Below, in pieces: positions 8,570-14,744 of a DNA stretch of 22,173 nucleotides. This stretch comes from DATJGF01 sp035495315. GTDB taxonomy: Bacteria > Verrucomicrobiota > Verrucomicrobiia > Limisphaerales > UBA8199. Within the stretch, counting starts at the first letter, position 1; every line of letters starts with the position of its first letter. Made by a program: the position numbers and the translations under genes. A model generated the notes under the pieces. It ran no database searches, was not told the origin of the DNA, and was given only the letters and a program-made list of their open reading frames with translations. The stretch spans positions 1 through 22,173 of the forward strand of contig DATJGF010000218.1 of assembly GCA_035495315.1 (NCBI GenBank), written 5' to 3'.

Positions 8570-8678
8570 GAATTTTTCTCTGCGGTGGCGGATCTATGCA
8601 GCTCTTTTTTCCATGGCATTAGGGTAATTCCCGAGCCGCCTCCGTACAAATTCGGACGTAGTTCGGCCGACTCGCAAC

Positions 8679-8707
8679 TTGACTTGTCATCAATAATACG
8701 GATATAA
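8679..8707 (+). promoter_or_regulatory. Candidate sigma-70 promoter for the sigma-like regulator operon
   Basis: TTGACT (8679-8684) is followed after 17 nt by ATATAA (8702-8707); reading TATAAA one base later gives an 18-nt spacer. The predicted transcript would start near 8714 and leave a leader of about 165 nt before the GTG at 8881. Confidence 0.5.
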
Positions 8708-8880
8708 AGAGCGCATACGTGAAATCCTGCTGGTGTGGCTCACTTGTGGAGCAGTATCCTCGCAGGTCGCAGTCTAAACGTAGGCTGGCGTGATTAATTC
8801 GTGGTAATCGTTGCGGGAAAAATTATGCAGCTGACTAAGGGGTGCTCAGGTCTGCAACGTCTCTTGGGAAGAGGTGTGTT

Positions 8881-9501
8881 GTGCTGATAGAAGACCCAAG
8901 TATTGTTCAGTCGTTAAGACGCATATGCGCTCGGCTGGTTGGAGATCCAACCATGCAAGCAGACATGATGCAAGAGTGTCTCTTTCATTTGTGGATAACC
9001 GAGCGCGAAAAACCAAACCAGACTCGCAGTTGGTACCTCCAAAGCTGTCGGTTCCACGTACAGCATTATCTCGCATCCGGGAGGAGCCTCGATAATCCCC
9101 GCCGAGCTGAGAGCGAAGTTGTTGACAGTGACGGAGAGCATCCTGCCTTAAGTGAGTACCATACCGATGGCGAGCTTTTCGAGTCCATTTGCTTTCAGGA
9201 TACCCTTTCGGCATTGAAGGGCCGGCTGAGCAAACGACAGCTCGCGGTCTTGAGCGGTTTGGTTAATGGCCAAACCGTCAGCGAAATTGCTTCGGCCGCA
9301 AACCTTTCGTATCCTACCGTGCTGAAATATCGCAATCTGATCGCCGGGCTGACGACCAAGTTGGGGATTGCCCCGCGCACAAAACGTGGCGGCGCGAAGG
9401 CAATCGGACCGGATTCGTTGGCCAACCCTTTTAGGCGTCCAGGTGGCAGCCGACCCAACTCCTGGAGATTGCCCGCACCAGAGGACAGTTCAGCCGAATG
9501 A
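8881..9501 (+). CDS. Sigma-70 region-2-like / HTH transcription regulator
   Basis: GTG at 8881 is preferred over the in-frame GTG at 8842 because GGAAGAGG (about 8867-8874) sits 6 nt upstream; this gives 206 residues. Residues about 8-70 resemble sigma region 2 (LVGDPTMQADMMQECLFHLW, comparable to the D-x-x-QE-x-F-x-x-W signature of ECF sigmas). Residues about 104-165 form a helix-turn-helix of the sigma region 4/LuxR type (LSKRQLAVLSGLVNGQTVSEIA, NLSYPTVLKYRNLI). The tail is basic and proline-rich. It is probably an ECF-like sigma factor or a derived DNA-binding regulator. No anti-sigma gene is adjacent; instead a PAS kinase and a LuxR-type regulator follow, with only a few bases of spacing to the kinase gene. 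Sigma activity itself is an inference. Confidence 0.75.
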   Translation: MLIEDPSIVQSLRRICARLVGDPTMQADMMQECLFHLWITEREKPNQTRSWYLQSCRFHVQHYLASGRSLDNPRRAESEVVDSDGEHPALSEYHTDGELFESICFQDTLSALKGRLSKRQLAVLSGLVNGQTVSEIASAANLSYPTVLKYRNLIAGLTTKLGIAPRTKRGGAKAIGPDSLANPFRRPGGSRPNSWRLPAPEDSSAE

Positions 9502-9525
9502 GCCCATGTGGGCCTTGTGGGATAT

Positions 9526-11100
9526 ATGGCCTTGCACCCCCACAGTGGCAGTTTAAAAAGGGAGCGTTCCTCTCGCCGTCGAGTTCCCGTCGAGGCAAAA
9601 CTTAAGAGCGAGGACCGGGGACTTTATCGTGCGTTGGTGGATTACGCACCGGTAGGATTGATGGTCCTCGAACCACATGTAGAGCTGACACAGCGCACAT
9701 TTCGAATCGTCGCCGCGAACCAGGCGATCCTCGCCCTTAGTCCCCTCAATGAGCTTAAACCCGCAGACCTTACAGGCAGGCCCCTCGACGAGGTGTTTCC
9801 TTCGATTTCCACCAAGGACCTCGATCGAGCCCTTGCAGAGGCAGGACCTGCTGGAAGCGCGCTACACCTTGGCCAGCTTCAATTCGGCGAGGGCCGTGTT
9901 CCCGAACACAGTTTTTCCATTCAGGCCTTTGCCCTGCCTGATGGCTGCCTGGGATTGGTTTTCGAAACGATTTCGGAGCGCAAGCGGGCCGAGGAAGCCC
10001 TCCGCATTTTGGAAAGTGGCTTTCTGGATTTCATCGAATCGGCTCCCGATGCGATGCTCCTTTGCGACCGGGACGGCAAAATCCTCTTGGCGAATGCCCA
10101 AACCGAGCAGCTTTTTGGCTATCGGCGTGCACAGTTGTGTGGCCAACCACTTAACCTGTTGGTTCCTGAACCATTTCGCGAGCGTCTCCTCACTGAGTGG
10201 CAGGAATACCTGGCGCAACCGCAGACGCATCGTAGGCGCCACCGACCCGAATTTTTTGGCCGACGCGTCAACGGCACAGAGTTCCCGGTAGAAATTAGTC
10301 TCAGCGCTTTCCAGACCGAAGCAGGCCCGCGGGTTTGTGCCGCTATTCGCGATTTGACCGAGAGCAAACGCGCCGAGCAGGCGCTCTTACAAACCGCCGA
10401 AGAACTGACCCGCTCCAACAAGGAACTCGATCAGTTTGCTCATGCGGCTTCTCACGATCTGCAAGAGCCGTTACGCTCGATCTCAAGCCTGAGCCGCCTC
10501 CTGGTGCTGGATTACTCAGAAAAGATAGACGCGACCGGCATAACCTATCTTTCGGCAGTCGTGGAGAGCGCGAAACGAATGCAAGGCTTACTGGATGGTC
10601 TGCTTAAGTATTCGCGGGTAGGGGCTCAGCGGAACCCGGTTGACCTCGTAAATTGCGAAGAGGCGTGCGATGCAGCCGTAGCGGATCTTCGAGTAGCCTT
10701 TGAACAGAGCCATGCCGTCTTAACTCGCGACCCCCTGCCAACCGTGCCTGGCGACCGCACGCAGTTAATCCAGCTTTTTCAAAACCTCCTCGCTAATGCG
10801 ATTAAATTTCGCGGACCCGACCTGCCGCGCGTTCACATTTCTGCCCAACGTCGCGAACATGAGTGGTTGTTGGCGGTGCGCGACAATGGCATCGGTATTG
10901 ATCCGCAAAAATTCGATCAGATTTTTCTGCTGTTTCACCGTCTTCATTCCCGAGACGAATATCCCGGCACGGGTATCGGTCTGGCGCTCTGCCGTAAGAT
11001 TGTGAGTCAGCACGGAGGACATATGTGGGTGGAATCGACTCCCGGTAAGGGAGCCATCTTTTTCTTCACCTTGCCCACCTCAGGCCACGCCTCCAAATAA
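9526..11100 (+). CDS. Soluble PAS-PAS sensor histidine kinase
   Basis: ATG 9526 is chosen; an in-frame GTG at 9508 would add six residues. About 524 residues, no membrane segment, so cytoplasmic. Numbering from 9526: a first PAS-like domain about 30-152 (YRALVDYAPVGLMVLEP to FETISERKRAE), a second, clear PAS domain about 165-285 (FIESAPDAMLLCDRDGKILLAN to IRDLTESKRAE), a short coiled coil, HisKA with His310 (FAHAASHDLQEPLRSI, the phytochrome/cyanobacterial-type H-box), then HATPase with N-box FQNLLANAIKF, G1 RDNGIGI and G2 GTGIGLAL. It is complete. PAS domains often sense redox, oxygen, light or small ligands; the sequence does not decide which. It follows the sigma-like gene by 24 bp, and the LuxR-type regulator downstream is its likely partner. 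Confidence 0.93.
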   Translation: MALHPHSGSLKRERSSRRRVPVEAKLKSEDRGLYRALVDYAPVGLMVLEPHVELTQRTFRIVAANQAILALSPLNELKPADLTGRPLDEVFPSISTKDLDRALAEAGPAGSALHLGQLQFGEGRVPEHSFSIQAFALPDGCLGLVFETISERKRAEEALRILESGFLDFIESAPDAMLLCDRDGKILLANAQTEQLFGYRRAQLCGQPLNLLVPEPFRERLLTEWQEYLAQPQTHRRRHRPEFFGRRVNGTEFPVEISLSAFQTEAGPRVCAAIRDLTESKRAEQALLQTAEELTRSNKELDQFAHAASHDLQEPLRSISSLSRLLVLDYSEKIDATGITYLSAVVESAKRMQGLLDGLLKYSRVGAQRNPVDLVNCEEACDAAVADLRVAFEQSHAVLTRDPLPTVPGDRTQLIQLFQNLLANAIKFRGPDLPRVHISAQRREHEWLLAVRDNGIGIDPQKFDQIFLLFHRLHSRDEYPGTGIGLALCRKIVSQHGGHMWVESTPGKGAIFFFTLPTSGHASK

Positions 11101-11142
11101 TTTATCCCTCCTACGGGTTTCACCCCATATTGGAGTGTCGGA

Positions 11143-11925
11143 TTGCGATTACATTTCGGCGTTCACGAGTTATCAATGGTTGCCTATGAACTAACCCGGG
11201 CTCGACGCGCAGATCTGTTGCGCCTCGAAGAACCCAGCCCGACTGCAAACCGGAGGTTAAGCCCGAATTCGCTTCTTTCAAAACGCCATGACAAAACCAC
11301 CGTGATGATCGTGGACGATCACGCTATTGTTTGCGAAGGGTTGGTCAGTCTGCTGAGTTCGCACAGATGGTTAACAGTGGTTGGGCAAGCTGCCGATGGA
11401 CGCGAAGCTCTTAAAAAAGCTCGGCAGTTGCAGCCCGATCTCGTCGTGGTCGATATCAATCTGCCGAAATTAAGCGGGCTCGCGTTGATTAAAGCACTGC
11501 GCGCCGAGATCCCCCACGCTAAAACGATTATTTTCTCAATGCATAGTCCCGAGCAATTCGCGCAAGCCATCGTCGAATCCGGCGTTCACGGCTATGTGTG
11601 CAAAAGAGATGCCGCCAGTTCACTGATCAAAGCACTCGAAACCGTTGCACAAGGCGGAAGGTTTTTTAATGCTGGGTTTGCTCGAAGCTTCCGTGGCCAA
11701 CCCACTCTTCAAAAGACGCCGCAACAACGGAGCATGACTCCCAGGGAACGCGAAGTGCTGGTCGGCGTCGCCGAAGGCTTAAGCAATAAAGAGATCGCAG
11801 CGCGCCTGGGCCTGGGTGTCCGCACCATCGAAACGCATCGCGATCGGCTTGGTCGCAAACTTAATTTGCGAAGCGCCGCCAGCTTGACAAGATTCGCGCT
11901 GACCCAAGGGTTGTTGGTATCTTAA
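11143..11925 (+). CDS. LuxR/NarL-family response regulator
   Basis: TTG at 11143 is supported by GGAG seven nucleotides upstream (11132-11135), giving 260 residues. An ATG at 11176 is in frame but lacks a ribosome-binding site. A ~50-residue extension of unknown role precedes the receiver. Receiver: VMIVDDH (55-60), phosphoacceptor Asp104 (VVVDINLP), Lys154-like position in YVCKRDA. C-terminal LuxR HTH about 198-257 (MTPREREVLVGVAEGLSNKEIAARLGLGVRTIETHRDRL). It should bind DNA as a dimer on phosphorylation. It lies 42 bp after the PAS kinase and is probably cotranscribed with it and with the sigma-like gene. Confidence 0.93.
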   Translation: MRLHFGVHELSMVAYELTRARRADLLRLEEPSPTANRRLSPNSLLSKRHDKTTVMIVDDHAIVCEGLVSLLSSHRWLTVVGQAADGREALKKARQLQPDLVVVDINLPKLSGLALIKALRAEIPHAKTIIFSMHSPEQFAQAIVESGVHGYVCKRDAASSLIKALETVAQGGRFFNAGFARSFRGQPTLQKTPQQRSMTPREREVLVGVAEGLSNKEIAARLGLGVRTIETHRDRLGRKLNLRSAASLTRFALTQGLLVS

Positions 11926-12137
11926 TGCGAGTAGCCGAAATAGTGGGTTATTACCTCGACGCGGACAAATCGGATGAACCTTCGAAACACAGTTTCTTTC
12001 AAACGGCGCTCGCCACACGAGATTTTGACCTTCCCGGACCTGGCTTGAGGAGCATACCAGGATTATCGAGCTGAGTCGTCACGCATGAAACGACGCTGAG
12101 CAACTGCGTCACACGGGATAAGAACCTGCTTGGCTCT

Positions 12138-12536
12138 TCAGGGAGCTACCGAGTGCGAGTCCTGCGCGCGAGCGCCGAGCGGTCCTAGGATCTTTTGGAT
12201 CTTTGTTAGGAGTCGCTCCAACTCGATCGGCTTGGTGTCGTAATCGTCGCAACCGGCTTCGCGGGCTTTCCGTTCATCACCTTCCATCGCGTGAGCCGTC
12301 AGCGCAATGATCGGCAGGGAAGGGTTGTGGGCTTTTATGCGACGTGTGGTCTCCCAGCCATCCAGCACGGGCAGGCTCATGTCCATCAGGATCAACGCCG
12401 GTGTTTCGGCTTCCGTCATTTTAATCGCCTGGTCGCCATCGACCGCACAAACTACGGTGTAACCCTTCCTCTCCAGGCGCCGCGACAACATGTCGCGGTT
12501 CATCTCGTTATCTTCCACTAATAATAGTTTTGCCAT
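12138..12536 (-). CDS. Single-domain CheY/DivK-like response regulator
   Basis: 132 residues from ATG 12536, with AAAGGATGA about 6 nt upstream as ribosome-binding site. One receiver domain only: LLLVEDNEMNRD (Glu8/Asp9), phosphoacceptor Asp52 (LILMDMSLP), Thr80 (IALTAHA) and Lys102 (YDTKPI). All catalytic residues are present, so it should take phosphate. The C-terminal 15 residues are an unstructured tail. It has no output domain and therefore acts through protein contacts or as a phosphate shuttle in a relay. It is divergent from the DHp-receiver-cyclase gene at 12849. Nearby possible donors are the hybrid kinase (14745-17141) and the PAS kinase. Confidence 0.92.
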   Translation of the reverse strand: MAKLLLVEDNEMNRDMLSRRLERKGYTVVCAVDGDQAIKMTEAETPALILMDMSLPVLDGWETTRRIKAHNPSLPIIALTAHAMEGDERKAREAGCDDYDTKPIELERLLTKIQKILGPLGARAQDSHSVAP

Positions 12537-12848
12537 ATCGATTCATCCTTTTCTCTGCTTGCTATCCCCAGTCTCTTGCCCTGCTATTGCTCAATCCTCT
12601 TCGTGGAAGATACCATTCGGCCCCTGGACGTGACTTGCATTTACCGTCGAGCGAACAGAAGAGCGCGGGCTCTATCGAGGCTAACTATCTCACGATCCAA
12701 CCTGGTTGGCAATCGGAAGTGTCCTAATTTGGCGGGGCGCATTCACACCAAAGAATAATTTGTGCTTTGCTTGGAAAACACACTGTTGTAAGGTTGACTG
12801 TGATAAACCCCGACGGTATATGCGCGTCTTACACGCTCTTTTCCGAGG
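12537..12848. other. Divergent intergenic region
   Basis: 312 bp between the single-domain receiver (minus) and the cyclase protein (plus). It contains the sigma-70 promoter at 12794-12822 for the plus-strand gene and the ribosome-binding site of the minus-strand gene near 12543-12550. Two plus-strand frames of 60-65 codons here lack any recognisable features. Confidence 0.5.
12794..12822 (+). promoter_or_regulatory. Sigma-70-type promoter upstream of the cyclase gene
   Basis: TTGACT (12794-12799), an exact 17-nt spacer, then TATATG (12817-12822). The predicted start is near 12829, only about 20 nt before the GTG at 12849. This spacing and position make it one of the best promoters in the window. 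Confidence 0.65.
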
Positions 12849-14684
12849 GTGCATTTCACAGATACAAGCATCGCTGAGCGCATGAGCGACAATTCAGAAT
12901 CAGGCATCGATGCGAAAACTTCCCCTCGTCCTAATCGCGATGCGTCCCCCTCCACCACTGGTCAGCCGGAAGGCGCGGCGGTGCAAAGGCAGGTTCGGCA
13001 TGCCTTACGCACACCGATCAATCACATCTTAGGTTATTGCGAGATGCTTTTGGAGGAAGGTCAGGTGCCGGACGCCTTCCGGCGAGACCTGGAACGAATC
13101 CAAGCAGGTGGCCGGCACTTCCTGAAGCTGATCAACGAGTACTTTGATCAGCCTGGGACAGATAAAGCCCCCCGGGATCTGCATGTTCTTTACCACGAAC
13201 TGCGAACACCCGTAAACCACGTGGTTGGCTATTGTGAACTGTTGCGGGACCAGGCAGTTGACATCGGTACGCCACAATTCATCCCCGAACTTCAGAAAAT
13301 CCATGACGCAGCCCTCACTTGGCTGGCATTGATGGAGGAGAACCTGAACCTTCGCGAGCCGCGGGTAAGAGAGGAGCTTGCTGTGCAGTCGGCAGCGGCG
13401 GAGAGCCAAATCGAGGTTGCATCCACGCCGGCGCACCGGAGTACATCACGCCAGCCTGCCAACGTTGCTCAGGGCACTGAAACAGCCAAAGGCCAACGCG
13501 GCGCGTTGTTGATTGTCGACGACGATCAGGACAACCGCGATTTGCTGGCCCGCCGGTTTCAACACCAGAGTTTCTCTGTTGCCATAGCTGCGAATGGCTT
13601 TGAAGCGATCCAGTTGATTGAAACGCGGGAATTCGATTTGGTGTTGCTGGATTTGGTCATGCCCGGTTTGGGAGGGCTCGAGGTCTTAAAACGCGTGCGT
13701 CAAAAGCGGCCCATGGCCGAGTTGCCAGTGATCATGTTAACAGCTATGGACTCTAGCGCCGACGTGGTGGAAGCCTTGCGACTGGGAGCCAACGACTATT
13801 TGACGAAGCCGGCACCATTCACTGTGGTGCAAGCCCGAACCGAGACCCACCTGAAACTCAAACGCGCCCAACTGGAACTCAAGGGCCGGATGGAGGAGGT
13901 TCGCCGGCTGGCCGGTGCGTTGGAGAAGCGGAACCGATTTATTCAGCAGGTGTTTGGCCGCTATGTTACGGACGAGATTGTACAAACTCTATTGGAGACG
14001 CCGGAAGGGCTGAAGCTGGGCGGAGAGAAGCGCGAAGTGACCATTCTCCTAAGCGATTTGCGCGGGTTCACTGCGTTGACTGAGAGTTTGCCGCCGGAGC
14101 GGGTAATCGAGATGCTCAATGTGTACTTCGGGGAGATGATTCAAATCCTTTCTCGTTACGAGGGCGTGATCGATGAATTCACCGGCGATGGTATCCTGAC
14201 GATTTTCGGAGCACCGATTCGGAAGGATGACCACCCTGAGCGGGCGGTGGCGTGCGCTCTCTCGATGCAGTTGGCGATGGAGCGCGTGAACGAGCGATTG
14301 GCTGCCCTGGGCATCCCAGCTTTGGGAATGGGAATTGGAATCAACACCGGACAGGTGGTGGTTGGGAATATCGGCTCAACCAAGCGCGCTAAGTACGGTG
14401 TGGTGGGAACGCCGGTTAATGTCACCGCGCGCATCCAAACGGCGGCGCTAGCCGGCCAAGTCCTCGTGGCCGAGACGACGGCGACGCATGTTGGATCGGT
14501 CCTGATCTGGCGGGAGAAAAAGCGGATCGCAGTTAAAGGAATTTCTGAGCCTTTGACGCTCTATGTCGTCGACGGTCTGAAAGGCAGGTACCAGCTGCGG
14601 TTGACCGAAAAGATCCCGTCCGATTCGAAAGGAACCGGGAATCCCAGCTGTCGGGATAATGAAGACATAATCGAGCCGGAATGA
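12849..14684 (+). CDS. Tandem DHp-like modules + receiver + class III nucleotide cyclase
   Basis: 611 residues from GTG 12849; ATG at 12882 is an alternative start. Two HisKA/DHp-like units lie in tandem: RHALRTPINHILGYCEML (His51) and YHELRTPVNHVVGYCELL (His116), 65 residues apart. No HATPase domain follows. A receiver spans about 217-335 (LLIVDDDQDNRD; Asp268 in LVLLDLVMP; Lys320). A coiled-coil helix (about 335-370) leads to a class III cyclase homology domain (about 390-575). There the metal-binding aspartates are Asp403 (LLSDLRGFT) and Asp447 (EFTGDGILTIFG), and the transition-state Asn524 and Arg528 are present (TPVNVTARIQ). The purine-specifying positions are Glu443 and Thr521, not the Lys/Asp of canonical adenylate cyclases. 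It is soluble. Likely role: phosphorylation of the receiver by another kinase tunes cAMP or cGMP synthesis. Confidence 0.92.
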   Translation: MHFTDTSIAERMSDNSESGIDAKTSPRPNRDASPSTTGQPEGAAVQRQVRHALRTPINHILGYCEMLLEEGQVPDAFRRDLERIQAGGRHFLKLINEYFDQPGTDKAPRDLHVLYHELRTPVNHVVGYCELLRDQAVDIGTPQFIPELQKIHDAALTWLALMEENLNLREPRVREELAVQSAAAESQIEVASTPAHRSTSRQPANVAQGTETAKGQRGALLIVDDDQDNRDLLARRFQHQSFSVAIAANGFEAIQLIETREFDLVLLDLVMPGLGGLEVLKRVRQKRPMAELPVIMLTAMDSSADVVEALRLGANDYLTKPAPFTVVQARTETHLKLKRAQLELKGRMEEVRRLAGALEKRNRFIQQVFGRYVTDEIVQTLLETPEGLKLGGEKREVTILLSDLRGFTALTESLPPERVIEMLNVYFGEMIQILSRYEGVIDEFTGDGILTIFGAPIRKDDHPERAVACALSMQLAMERVNERLAALGIPALGMGIGINTGQVVVGNIGSTKRAKYGVVGTPVNVTARIQTAALAGQVLVAETTATHVGSVLIWREKKRIAVKGISEPLTLYVVDGLKGRYQLRLTEKIPSDSKGTGNPSCRDNEDIIEPE

Positions 14685-14744
14685 AATTGCGACCGCCGCC
14701 TATGACTCTCAACCGTGTACGGGGAGCGAACCAAACCGCTAAGG

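Larger units (their letters stand above)
8550..8880. other. Intergenic region before the sigma-like regulator
   Basis: 331 bp without a recognisable gene. It holds the AT-rich inverted repeat at 8554-8569 and a sigma-70-like promoter at 8679-8707. I found no GG-N10-GC sigma-54 promoter in it. Confidence 0.5.

Noticed and set aside
8550..8880. Search for a sigma-54 promoter (GG-N10-GC) as target of the two activators
   Set aside because: Several TGGC motifs were checked here and in other gaps, but none had GC at the required spacing.
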